From: Pigmentiphaga sp. H8
GTDB lineage: Bacteria > Pseudomonadota > Gammaproteobacteria > Burkholderiales > Burkholderiaceae_B
Direction of reading: 5' to 3'
Assembly (NCBI RefSeq): GCF_003854895.1
Contig: NZ_CP033966.1
Coordinates: 5,084,001-5,148,000 of the forward strand
Length of the DNA: 64,000 bases
Positions within the stretch are counted from its first letter, which is position 1; each line of letters opens with the position of its first letter. Positions 8,483-15,686 of the stretch are shown here, one piece after another. The translations under genes and the position numbers were made by a program. Under the pieces are notes generated by a model. It ran no database searches and was not told the origin of the DNA. It worked only from the letters and a program-made list of their open reading frames with translations.

Positions 8483-8791
8483 ATGTCGAAGACGACACCG
8501 CTTTACCAAATCCTCTGGCGCCCCCTGGCCGAGGCGGACCTCGAAAGCATCATCGACTACATTGCCCAGGACAGTCCGGCCGAAGCGTTGGCGTTCGGCC
8601 GGGAACTACGCGATAAGACCTTGCTGCTCGCGCAGCATCCCAAGAGCGGCCGTACCGGCAGGCCGGGCCTGCCTGGCTTCGTGAGGGAACTGGTAGTGCA
8701 TCGGCACTACATCGTTTTTTACCGTATACAGGCCAAGGCTCGCATCGCGGAAATCCTGAGGCTCAAGCATACGGCGCAGATGTTCCCCTGA
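8483..8791 (+). CDS. RelE/ParE family toxin
   Basis: A 102-residue toxin of the ParE superfamily. The diagnostic patterns are WRPLAEADLESIIDYIAQDS at the N-terminus, LAQHPKSGRTGRPGLPGFVRELVV in the middle, and HYIVFYRI near residue 75. ParE members poison DNA gyrase, RelE members cleave ribosomal mRNA; the helix-rich N-terminus and FVRELVVHRHYIVFYR strand favour ParE. It immediately follows the antitoxin gene and its stop lies 26 bases from the convergent Bug receptor stop. Confidence 0.85.
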   Translation: MSKTTPLYQILWRPLAEADLESIIDYIAQDSPAEALAFGRELRDKTLLLAQHPKSGRTGRPGLPGFVRELVVHRHYIVFYRIQAKARIAEILRLKHTAQMFP

Positions 8792-8817
8792 CCTTGTCCA
8801 GCCCGACGGCATGACCG

Positions 8818-9804
8818 CTATTGCCCCTTCAACCCCAGCTTCCTGATCAACGGCGCCCAGCGCTTGAGCTCGTCGTCCATGTAGCGGCGGAACTCCTGCG
8901 GCGTCGTGGCGGCGGGCTCCATGTACTGCGTCTCGAGCTTCTTGCCGACCTCGGGGTCCTTCAGCGCGGTGATCAGCGCATCCGACAGCTTCTTCTGGAT
9001 GTCGGCCGGCACCTTGGACGAAATCACGAAGCCTATCCAGGCCGACCCCTCGATGCCGGGCACGCCGGCTTCGCTCAGGGTCGGGATGTCGGGCAGCAGG
9101 GCCGAACGCTTGGACGAGGTCACCGCCAGGGCCTTGAGCCGGCCGTCCTTCACCATGGGCATGACGGCGATGGGCGGCAGCGCGGCGAACTGGGTGTCGC
9201 CGGACAGCAGCGAGGTCAGCGCGGCCGGAGACGAAGGATAAGGCGCGTGCACCGCCTTGGCGCCGATCTGCTGCAGCATCAGCTCCACCGACAGGTGCGA
9301 GACCGTGCCGGCGCCGGTGGACGGGAAGTTGTACTTGTCGGGGTTCTTCTTCAGCGTATCCAGCAGTTGCGCCACGTTGGCGATGCCCGACGAGGCCGGC
9401 ACCACCAGCACGTTGGGCTGGTGCACCGCCAGCGTCAGCGGCGCGATGTCCTTGGCGGGATCGTAGGGCAGCGAGTCGAACAGCACCGTGTTGTTGACCA
9501 GCGGGCCGGTAATCGACACGCCGAAGGTGTAGCCGTCGGGCGGCGCCTTGGCGATGGCGTTGGTGCCGATGTTGCCGCTGGCGCCGGGGCGGTTCTCGAC
9601 CACCACGGTCTGGCCCAGGAGGCCGCCCAGGCGATCGCCCACCACGCGCGCGACCTGGTCGGGGCTGGAGCCGGGTCCGAACGGCACGATCAGTTTCAGC
9701 GGACGGGCCGGCCAGGCCTGCGCCTGGGCCGCGAGCGGCAGCGCGCAGGCCACCAGCGCGGCCATCATTCCTCGCGCCGCGGCGCGCTTCCATTCCTTAT
9801 GCAT
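8818..9804 (-). CDS. Bug/TctC family periplasmic solute receptor
   Basis: Receptor of 328 residues with a signal peptide ending near residue 29 (LAAQAQA). The signature loop is LKLIVPFGPGSSPDQ and the second loop is VHAPYPSSPAALTS, where the usual YKG is replaced by YPS. It overlaps the preceding PchB-like gene by 8 bases and is the last gene of the nag-like operon, so it probably captures the aromatic acid hydroxylated by that operon. GGAGG is 6 bases before ATG 9804. Confidence 0.92.
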   Translation of the reverse strand: MHKEWKRAAARGMMAALVACALPLAAQAQAWPARPLKLIVPFGPGSSPDQVARVVGDRLGGLLGQTVVVENRPGASGNIGTNAIAKAPPDGYTFGVSITGPLVNNTVLFDSLPYDPAKDIAPLTLAVHQPNVLVVPASSGIANVAQLLDTLKKNPDKYNFPSTGAGTVSHLSVELMLQQIGAKAVHAPYPSSPAALTSLLSGDTQFAALPPIAVMPMVKDGRLKALAVTSSKRSALLPDIPTLSEAGVPGIEGSAWIGFVISSKVPADIQKKLSDALITALKDPEVGKKLETQYMEPAATTPQEFRRYMDDELKRWAPLIRKLGLKGQ

Positions 9805-10174
9805 GTCCGTCCTCCGTACTGGTCATTCTGTCATGATACTTCTGCTCGACGGCGATGAACGCGGCCACCAACGCCCGGTAGCCGGCATCCACCACGTCCT
9901 CCAGGCCCTCGAACCCCCGGTTGTGGCGGGTGGCCAGCGCGCGTACCTTGGCGAACACCTCGGCCTGGCGCGCCGGGGCGCTGACCTGGAAGGCGTCCTT
10001 CTTGAAGCGCGCGGCATCCTTCACGTACATGGCGCGCTGCGCCAGCAGCGCCACGATCTCGTCGTCGAGCCGGTCGATGTTGGCGCGGACCTCGGCCAGC
10101 GTCGCGCACAGCGGGCGATAGGCCGGATCGGTATAGGCCCGTAGCGGGCGGCCGGCCTGGTCAGGCTCCTGCAT
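9797..10174 (-). CDS. Chorismate mutase / isochorismate pyruvate lyase-like protein (PchB type)
   Basis: A 125-residue AroQ-fold protein. The core VRANIDRLDDEIVALLAQR then YVKDAARFKK resembles PchB (IREAIDRIDLDIV…YVKAASRFK) more than the housekeeping mutase. Active-site R30, R47 and K58 line up with PchB R14, R31 and K42. The Gln that PchB uses near its C-terminus falls on Glu in an ungapped alignment (FIAVEQKY). PchB splits isochorismate into salicylate and pyruvate. The gene is embedded in an operon for a salicylate 5-hydroxylase-like enzyme, which is unexpected. ATG 10174 has AAGGAG upstream. Actual reaction unproven. Confidence 0.8.
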   Translation of the reverse strand: MQEPDQAGRPLRAYTDPAYRPLCATLAEVRANIDRLDDEIVALLAQRAMYVKDAARFKKDAFQVSAPARQAEVFAKVRALATRHNRGFEGLEDVVDAGYRALVAAFIAVEQKYHDRMTSTEDGHA

Positions 10175-10206
10175 GCATGTCTCCTTGTCGCAAGTACCGC
10201 ATCGGG

Positions 10207-10518
10207 CTAGCTCAGCTGCAGCCAGATGCGTCCGCCCTCGACCTTGAGAGGGTAGGTCTTGATGTCTTCGGTCAACGGCGCGCACATCGCCTTGCCGTTG
10301 CGCACGTCGAAGCGGCCCTGGTGCAGCGGGCATTCGATCTCGGCGCCCTCCAGGAAGCCATCGCACAAACGTGCGTGGCCGTGCGTACAGATGTTGTCGG
10401 TAGCGTAGAACGCTCCTTCCACGCTGTACAGCGCCAGGTCCTTGCCCGCCGCCTGCACGCCGATCACGTCGTCTTCCGGCACGTCATCCGTCGCCGCCAC
10501 ATCGGTCCAGTCTGCCAT
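10207..10518 (-). CDS. nagAb: Rieske-type [2Fe-2S] ferredoxin (NagAb-like)
   Basis: A 103-residue soluble Rieske ferredoxin carrying electrons from the reductase to the oxygenase. Cluster ligands are C44/H46 (CTHGHA) and C63/H66 (CPLHQG). The start is ATG 10518 with GAGGTG upstream; a GTG two codons earlier is possible. It follows the beta-subunit gene by 7 bases. Position after the large and small oxygenase genes reproduces the nagAa-G-H-Ab order of salicylate 5-hydroxylase operons. Symbol assigned by synteny and family, not by a database search. Confidence 0.88.
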   Translation of the reverse strand: MADWTDVAATDDVPEDDVIGVQAAGKDLALYSVEGAFYATDNICTHGHARLCDGFLEGAEIECPLHQGRFDVRNGKAMCAPLTEDIKTYPLKVEGGRIWLQLS

Positions 10519-10525
10519 GGTCACC

Positions 10526-10999
10526 TCAAATCGGATAGATCAGGGAATTGGGAATCATCTCGGTATCGAACACGCACACGCGCGACGCGAACTTCAGTCC
10601 CTCGGGGGTGCGCCGGATGCGGTCGATGTAGCGGCCCACGTTGAACACCGTGGACTCGCCGGTCAGCTTGGTGCGGAACACGGCGTAGTTCGCCTCCACG
10701 TGCAGCTCGCCGCCCTCGTCCTTCAGGATGCGGGGCAGGCCGCACACGTGCCGCTGGTAATAGGGATCGTGGAACAGGGTCTCGCTGATGCCGTAGACGC
10801 GGTCCTTCAGCATGCCCTTGCTGATCAGGTAGAGCGTGGCCAGCGGCAGCCCGCGGTCGAAGTTCTCGCGCGGCTGGATCTTGTACTCGCACTCGTCCAG
10901 GAAGAAGTCGGGCCACTCCGCCCATTGCCGGCTGTCCACGACCGCCGCGTAGTCGGCATGCAGGCGGACCACTTCCAGGTAGGTCTGCAAATCGTTCAT
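10526..10999 (-). CDS. nagH: Ring-hydroxylating oxygenase small (beta) subunit, NagH-like
   Basis: A 157-residue SnoaL-fold beta subunit: VVRLHADYAAVVDSRQWAEW near residue 10, FFLDECEYKIQPRENFDRG, and NYAVFRTKLTGESTVFNVGR near 110. GGAGA lies 8 bases before ATG 10999. It starts 19 bases after the large-subunit gene. With NagG-like alpha subunit it would form the salicylate hydroxylase oxygenase. Assignment rests on synteny and general family resemblance. Confidence 0.85.
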   Translation of the reverse strand: MNDLQTYLEVVRLHADYAAVVDSRQWAEWPDFFLDECEYKIQPRENFDRGLPLATLYLISKGMLKDRVYGISETLFHDPYYQRHVCGLPRILKDEGGELHVEANYAVFRTKLTGESTVFNVGRYIDRIRRTPEGLKFASRVCVFDTEMIPNSLIYPI

Positions 11000-11018
11000 G
11001 TTCGTTTCTCCAGGCCCC

Positions 11019-12278
11019 TCAGACATCCATCACTTTGCGCCAGTATTCGTACATGCCGCGGATCAGCGTCTCGGTCACCATGTGGTCCGTGTTCTCGACG
11101 CCGGTCCCGCCCAGCTCCGCCAGCGCGCGGTGGTAGGGCTTCTGCTCGAAACCGCTTTGCGAGAACTCGATGACCTCGCCGTCGTCGGCCGACACGAAGC
11201 CCGCCGGGCCGAACAGGTTGGCCTGGACCAGGCGGCGCTGGATCATCTCCGGCGTGTCGTCGTCGAAGGCGAAGTGCGTCCAGACGAAGTCGAACGAACC
11301 ATGCCCGTTCGGCTGGATGTGCCGCGTGGAAACGCTGTTGACCTGCTGCTGGAAGATCACGCTGGGGAAGATCGTCATCATCACGGCGGTGGGCTCGCCC
11401 CACCACGGCTCGTGGACGATGTCGAGCAGGCGCTTGTCATTGATCTCCATCGTTTCCTTGAAGCTGGTCACGCCGGCGGTGACCTCGGACTTCACGCCCG
11501 CCGAGCCGCGCGTGGAGATCATGGCGGCGTGGCGGAACCGGTCGTCCATCTTCAGCTCGGACTTGTTGTCGGCGCGCCAGAGACCGTAGGTGATGAACCA
11601 GGTATGCAGCAGCCCCGGATGGTACGGGTCCTTGATGTTCTCCTGCATCAGCTTCCAGTTGCCCGGGATGCGCTGGCGGTTGTAGCCCAGCAGCTTGAGC
11701 TTGCGGCCGTTGAACAGGCGGTCGAAGTAGCCCAGGATGACCGGCCCCAGGAATTCCTCCAGCGACGGCACGTCATGGTCGAACGAGGCGAACACGACGC
11801 CGCCCCGGGTGGCGACCTTGAGCTTGTTCAGGTTGTTGTCGGCGGTCTTGAAGTCGGCCGGCATGCCGCCGTTGACCTTGCCGCCCTGCTTGACCCCGCG
11901 CCGGAACGGCACGCCCTGCAGGTCGCCTTTCAGCGTGTAGTTCCACTGGTGATAGGGACAGACGAGTTCCTTGCGGTTGCCGCTGCGTTCGCGGCAGAAC
12001 TGCATGCCCCGGTGCGCGCAGACGTTCTCGATCACATGGATGGTCTCGTCCTCGGCGCGGGTCATGATGACCGAGCGCTCGCCCACCACGGTGCGCTTGA
12101 AGTCGCCCGGATTGGGAATCTCGGCCTCCAGGCCGATGTAGTTCCAATGGCCCGAATAAAAGAAGCGTTCCAGCTCCTTCTTGTAGAGCGACTCGTCGGT
12201 ATAGGCCCAGAACGGGATGCGGCTGGAACCGCTGTCCTTCCATTCGAGTTCGCGCGGGAAAACGGTGGTTTCGCCCAT
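11019..12278 (-). CDS. nagG: Ring-hydroxylating oxygenase large (alpha) subunit, NagG-like
   Basis: Catalytic subunit, 419 residues. Rieske ligands C87/H89 (CAHRGM) and C107/H110 (CPYHQW); mononuclear iron D217, H220, H225 in NIKDPYHPGLLH. The C-terminal MYEYWRKVMDV is typical of the NagG/anthranilate-related branch. It probably monohydroxylates salicylate to gentisate (5-hydroxylation), using electrons from the operon's reductase and ferredoxin. ATG 12278 follows AAGGAGG. A different hydroxybenzoate or aminobenzoate substrate is possible. No gentisate dioxygenase is present in the window. Confidence 0.87.
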   Translation of the reverse strand: MGETTVFPRELEWKDSGSSRIPFWAYTDESLYKKELERFFYSGHWNYIGLEAEIPNPGDFKRTVVGERSVIMTRAEDETIHVIENVCAHRGMQFCRERSGNRKELVCPYHQWNYTLKGDLQGVPFRRGVKQGGKVNGGMPADFKTADNNLNKLKVATRGGVVFASFDHDVPSLEEFLGPVILGYFDRLFNGRKLKLLGYNRQRIPGNWKLMQENIKDPYHPGLLHTWFITYGLWRADNKSELKMDDRFRHAAMISTRGSAGVKSEVTAGVTSFKETMEINDKRLLDIVHEPWWGEPTAVMMTIFPSVIFQQQVNSVSTRHIQPNGHGSFDFVWTHFAFDDDTPEMIQRRLVQANLFGPAGFVSADDGEVIEFSQSGFEQKPYHRALAELGGTGVENTDHMVTETLIRGMYEYWRKVMDV

Positions 12279-12322
12279 GCTTGCCTCCTTGTCGTGATGG
12301 TTGGGATCGCGCGCGGGCGCGG

Positions 12323-13306
12323 TCAATCGCTGCTTGCGTAGAATGCGTCGGCGTAGACGTGGTCGGCGGACAGCCCCTTGCGCGCCAGCACCAGCGTGGC
12401 GGCGTCGACCATGGGCGGCGCCCCGCACAGGTAGGCGCGCCAGCCCGACAGGCCGGCCCAGTCGGCGTCGACCGCGTCCGTCACCAGGCCGCTGCGGTGT
12501 CCCGGCAGTTCGGCCCCGGCCGCCACGACGACGTGCACGTGCAGATTGTCATGCCGGGCCGCCAGCTCGTCGAGCCAGGATTTGCCATAGACGTCCTGCT
12601 CGGAACGCACGCCGAAGTACAGGTGGATGGCGTTGCGCATACCCGCCTCGAGCGCGCCGCGCACGATGGACAGCACGGGCGCCAGCCCGGTCCCGCCGGC
12701 CACGCACAGCATCGGGCCGGCGTGCTTGCGGCGCAGGTAGGCCGTGCCTAGCGGGCCGCTGACGCGCACCTGGTCGCCTGCTTTCAATTGGGTGTCGATG
12801 TAGCCCGAGACGCGGCCGCCGGGCACCACCCGCACGTGGAACTCCAGTTCGTTGCCGCTCAGGCAGGCCATGGAATACGGCCGGATGTGCTCGGGCGTGA
12901 ATTGCAGCGTCGCGTACTGGCCGGGCGAGAATTCCAGCGTCTTGGCTGATCGCAGGACCACGCGGCGGATATCGTGGGTGACGGCCTCGACGCTGGCCAC
13001 GGAAGCCTTGAGCACCTTGGCCGGATGCACCACCAGTTCGTCGACCTCGGGGATTTCGATGGTGCAGTTGTCCGTCAGCACGCTCATGCAGGCCAGCACG
13101 TAGCGGCCATCGTGCGGATTGGTGAGTTTGGCCTCGCGGCCCGACTCCAGCACGCCGCCGTCCAGCACCTTGCATCGACAGGTGCCGCAACGGCCGGCCA
13201 TGCAGCTGTAGGACACCGGCACGTCGTTGCTGCGCAGGGTCTGCAGCAGATTCGCGCCCGGCTCCACCGCCAGCGAGCGGCCCATGGGCTGAACGACCAA
13301 TTCCAT
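12323..13306 (-). CDS. nagAa: Ferredoxin reductase, NagAa-like (plant-type 2Fe-2S + FAD/NAD)
   Basis: A 327-residue reductase: plant-type [2Fe-2S] domain with C35, C40, C43 and C73 (CMAGRCGTC), an FAD-binding domain with RPYSMA, and an NAD-binding domain with CVAGGTGLAPVLS near residue 215. Transfers electrons from NAD(P)H to the Rieske ferredoxin. It is the first gene of the leftward operon and is read away from the NahR-like regulator across a 115-base region containing repeated ATTCAC half-sites. Confidence 0.9.
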   Translation of the reverse strand: MELVVQPMGRSLAVEPGANLLQTLRSNDVPVSYSCMAGRCGTCRCKVLDGGVLESGREAKLTNPHDGRYVLACMSVLTDNCTIEIPEVDELVVHPAKVLKASVASVEAVTHDIRRVVLRSAKTLEFSPGQYATLQFTPEHIRPYSMACLSGNELEFHVRVVPGGRVSGYIDTQLKAGDQVRVSGPLGTAYLRRKHAGPMLCVAGGTGLAPVLSIVRGALEAGMRNAIHLYFGVRSEQDVYGKSWLDELAARHDNLHVHVVVAAGAELPGHRSGLVTDAVDADWAGLSGWRAYLCGAPPMVDAATLVLARKGLSADHVYADAFYASSD

Positions 13307-13384
13307 GTGTGTCTCGCGTCTTGGAGTAGTTGGTTTCGTCGACGAAAGTATAGGAACGGGTCAATTATTTATATATAGAATATC

Positions 13385-13412
13385 GTGAATAGACTCAATC
13401 ACCAGCGTGAAT
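13385..13412. promoter_or_regulatory. Paired NahR-like binding half-sites
   Basis: The hexamer GTGAAT (ATTCAC on the operon strand) occurs at 13385-13390 and 13407-13412, 22 bases apart, i.e. about two helical turns. On the operon strand the second site reads ATTCACGCTGGTGATTGA, reminiscent of the NahR site beginning ATTCACGCT. It lies between the NahR-like gene and the nag-like operon. The second half-site is only 10 bases before the regulator ATG, consistent with autorepression. Confidence 0.6.
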
Positions 13413-13421
13413 GGTAGCCTC

Positions 13422-14327
13422 ATGGAACTGAAAGACATCGACCTGAATCTGCTGGTCGTTTTCAACCAGATGCTGATGGAACGCAAGGTGTCCGGCGCGG
13501 CCCAGAAGCTCGGGCTGACGCAGCCTGCCGTCAGCAACGCGCTCAACCGGCTGCGCAAGCTGCTGGGCGACGACCTGTTCCTGCGCACCACCCGCGGCAT
13601 GGAACCCACGCCCTATGCGCGGCAACTGGCCGAGCCGATCGCCTATGCGCTCGGCACCATCCAGGACACGCTGAACTTCCGCAGCAGCTTCGATCCGGCC
13701 AGCAGCAGCCGCACCTTCACGGTAGGCATGACGGACATCGGCGAGATCTATTTCCTGCCCAGGCTGATGGAGGCTACCGCCCGGATCGCGCCCGGCGTGT
13801 CGATCAACACGGTGCGCAACACCACGGTCAACCTCAGGGATGAAATGGAAGCCGGCCACGTGGACCTGGCCATCGGGCTGCTGCCGCAGCTCAATGCCGG
13901 GTTCTTCCAGCGCCGCCTGTTCACGCAGAACTACGTCTGCATGTTCCGGCGCGGCCACGAACTGGACGGCCGCAAGCTGACGCTGGACGCGTTCCGCAAG
14001 GCCGACCACGTGGTGGCGGTATCGGCCGGCACCGGGCACGGCATCGTCGATGAATTCATGAAGAAGAAAGGCGTGCAGCGCAAGGTGCGCCTGACCGTGC
14101 CGCACTTCGTGGCGGTCGGCCACATCCTGCGGTCGACCGACATGATCGCCACCGTGCCCGAGCGCTACGCGGACGAGTGCCTGGAACCGTTCAACCTGAC
14201 CGCGGTAAACCATCCGGTGGCGCTGCCCCGGATCGGCATCAATCTATTCTGGCACGCGAAGTTCCACCGCGAACCGTCCAACCAGTGGCTGCGCGGCCTC
14301 ATCTTCGACGAGTTCTCGGACAAGTAA
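13422..14327 (+). CDS. nagR: NahR/NagR-like LysR regulator (salicylate-responsive type)
   Basis: LysR activator of 301 residues. The N-terminus MELKDIDLNLLVVFNQMLME and winged HTH AAQKLGLTQPAVSNALNRLR are nearly those of NahR. The ligand domain keeps NahR blocks such as RTFTVGMTDIGEIYFLPRLM, GHVDLAIGLLPQL, AGTGHG, and the C-terminal NLFWHAKFH. NahR responds to salicylate, which fits control of the divergent nag-like operon. ATG 13422 is preferred to the GTG five codons upstream by comparison with the NahR N-terminus. Inducer identity is inferred. Confidence 0.88.
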   Translation: MELKDIDLNLLVVFNQMLMERKVSGAAQKLGLTQPAVSNALNRLRKLLGDDLFLRTTRGMEPTPYARQLAEPIAYALGTIQDTLNFRSSFDPASSSRTFTVGMTDIGEIYFLPRLMEATARIAPGVSINTVRNTTVNLRDEMEAGHVDLAIGLLPQLNAGFFQRRLFTQNYVCMFRRGHELDGRKLTLDAFRKADHVVAVSAGTGHGIVDEFMKKKGVQRKVRLTVPHFVAVGHILRSTDMIATVPERYADECLEPFNLTAVNHPVALPRIGINLFWHAKFHREPSNQWLRGLIFDEFSDK

Positions 14328-14345
14328 GGCCGCGCGCGGCCCGCG

Positions 14346-14516
14346 CTATTTCCGGGCCGTTTCCACCTTGCCGTGATGGTGGTTGGAGGGGGTGGCATCC
14401 TGCCGGGTCTCTTCATCCTTGTCCGAGCCGTTGAACATCATCAGGAGCTTGACCAGGATGTATATGACGGCCACCGTTGCCGCGATGATGCCGATAAAGA
14501 CCAGAAATGTTGCCAT
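14346..14516 (-). CDS. Small single-pass membrane protein, 56 aa
   Basis: A 56-residue protein with one hydrophobic segment at about residues 2-26 (FLVFIGIIAATVAVIYILV) and a charged, His-containing tail (GSDKDEETRQDATPSNHHHG). AGGAGG stands 7 bases before ATG 14516, which is strong support for translation. Function unknown. It converges on the NahR-like gene and is divergent from the PfkB kinase; the two promoters share a 186-base region that carries two dyads. Confidence 0.65.
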   Translation of the reverse strand: MATFLVFIGIIAATVAVIYILVKLLMMFNGSDKDEETRQDATPSNHHHGKVETARK

Positions 14517-14565
14517 GGCGAGTCCTCCTATTGAGAACTTCCAGTCTAGTGGCGGCACCCCCGCC

Positions 14566-14585
14566 GTAACCGTCGCGACGGTTAC
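14566..14585. promoter_or_regulatory. Perfect 20-bp palindrome
   Basis: GTAACCGTCGCGACGGTTAC, an uninterrupted palindrome in the divergent region between the small membrane protein and the PfkB kinase genes. Candidate operator. The binding protein is unknown; the HutC-type GntR regulator downstream of the kinase is one candidate. Confidence 0.55.
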
Positions 14586-14647
14586 TATCCGGAAAGGGGC
14601 CATTTGGCGCTCACGCCCGCCATGCGCGCGATTCGGGCGCCAAAGAC

Positions 14648-14665
14648 CATTACGAAGTCGTAATG
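14648..14665. promoter_or_regulatory. Inverted repeat CATTACG-N4-CGTAATG
   Basis: Perfect 7-bp arms with a 4-base spacer, 38 bases before the PfkB kinase ATG, so in the position of a promoter-proximal operator or 5' leader hairpin. It shares the TTAC/GTAA core with the palindrome 62 bases upstream. Confidence 0.5.
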
Positions 14666-14702
14666 CAAGACGCTCGCCGGCGCAGGAGGGGTTTGCTCGA
14701 CC

Positions 14703-15686
14703 ATGAAAGGCCACCCGCGACACCAGGTCCCGAGCCTGTCGGACACGCCGCCGCGCATCGTCGTCCTGGGCAGTTTCATGCAGGCCTGCTGCTGGGAAAT
14801 GGACCGGCTGCCCCGGTTGGGCGAGACCCTGCGGGCCCGCGGCTTCGTCGCCGAGGCGGCGGGCAAGGGCCTGGCCGTGGCGGTGGGATGCCATCGGCTG
14901 GGCGCCCGGGTCGACCTGCTGATGGCGATCGGCAACGATGCCCCGGCCGACCGCCTGCTGTCATGGCTGCACGGCGAAGGACTGGACACCCGGCGGGTCC
15001 TGCGCTGCGGCCAGCCCTCGGGCCACGGCGCGGGGTTCATCGACGCCAACGGCGACAACCAGATCGTCGTGCATCCCGGCGCCAACGAGGCGCTGGGAAC
15101 GGACCAGGTCGCCGCGGCGGAAGGCGACATCGCTTCGGCCGCGCTGCTCTATGCCCAGCTCGAAGTCCCCCTCGACACGGTGTGCGCGGCGCTGGCGCGA
15201 GCCCGCGCGCACGGGATCCTGTCCGTGCTGAATCCGTCTCCCTGGCAGGCCCTGCCAGACGACCTCCTGGCCTGCACCGACGTGCTGGTCGTGAACGCCG
15301 GCGAAGCGCAGTCCTTGCTGGAATGCCCCTTGCCAGCCGGCCGGAACGAGCGGCTGCGCCGAATCGCGGCGGCCTTGCCCATGCTGTGGCGGCGCTGGCC
15401 CGGGAGCTGGCTGGTCGTCACGCTGGGAGACCAGGGCAGCGCGGCGTGGCATCGCGACGGCACGCACCACGTGGCCGCGCCCATTCCCGCCCGCGCGGTC
15501 AAGACCATAGGCGCGGGCGACGCCTTCAGCGCCGGCCTTTGCTGGGCGCTGGCCGGTGGAAGGGACATGGCGGACGCGCTGAAAACAGCCGGCGCCTGTG
15601 GTGCGTGGTCGGTCGCCCACGCCGGCATCCTGGCCTCGCTGCCCGATCACGCCGGGCTCCAGGCCATGCTCAGGACCGGAGCTTGA
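14703..15686 (+). CDS. PfkB family carbohydrate kinase
   Basis: Ribokinase-fold kinase, 327 residues. N-terminal sugar-binding region IVVLGSFMQACCWEMDRLPR and GKGLAVAVGCHRLGA (the family usually has GGKGANQA), and the C-terminal catalytic signature KTIGAGDAFSAGL near residue 270 with the base Asp. It phosphorylates a sugar or nucleoside; which one cannot be told. Its stop overlaps the GntR regulator's end by 17 bases, tail to tail, suggesting a functional link. Confidence 0.85.
   Translation: MKGHPRHQVPSLSDTPPRIVVLGSFMQACCWEMDRLPRLGETLRARGFVAEAAGKGLAVAVGCHRLGARVDLLMAIGNDAPADRLLSWLHGEGLDTRRVLRCGQPSGHGAGFIDANGDNQIVVHPGANEALGTDQVAAAEGDIASAALLYAQLEVPLDTVCAALARARAHGILSVLNPSPWQALPDDLLACTDVLVVNAGEAQSLLECPLPAGRNERLRRIAAALPMLWRRWPGSWLVVTLGDQGSAAWHRDGTHHVAAPIPARAVKTIGAGDAFSAGLCWALAGGRDMADALKTAGACGAWSVAHAGILASLPDHAGLQAMLRTGA

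Noticed and set aside
9797..10174. Housekeeping AroQ chorismate mutase for Phe/Tyr synthesis
   Set aside because: No prephenate dehydratase or shikimate genes adjoin it, the sequence is closer to PchB, and it is coupled to a Bug receptor in a catabolic operon.
14328..14345. Terminator from the GC palindrome after the NahR-like gene (GGCCGCGCGCGGCC)
   Set aside because: Self-complementary but with no loop and no T-run; such GC runs are common here.
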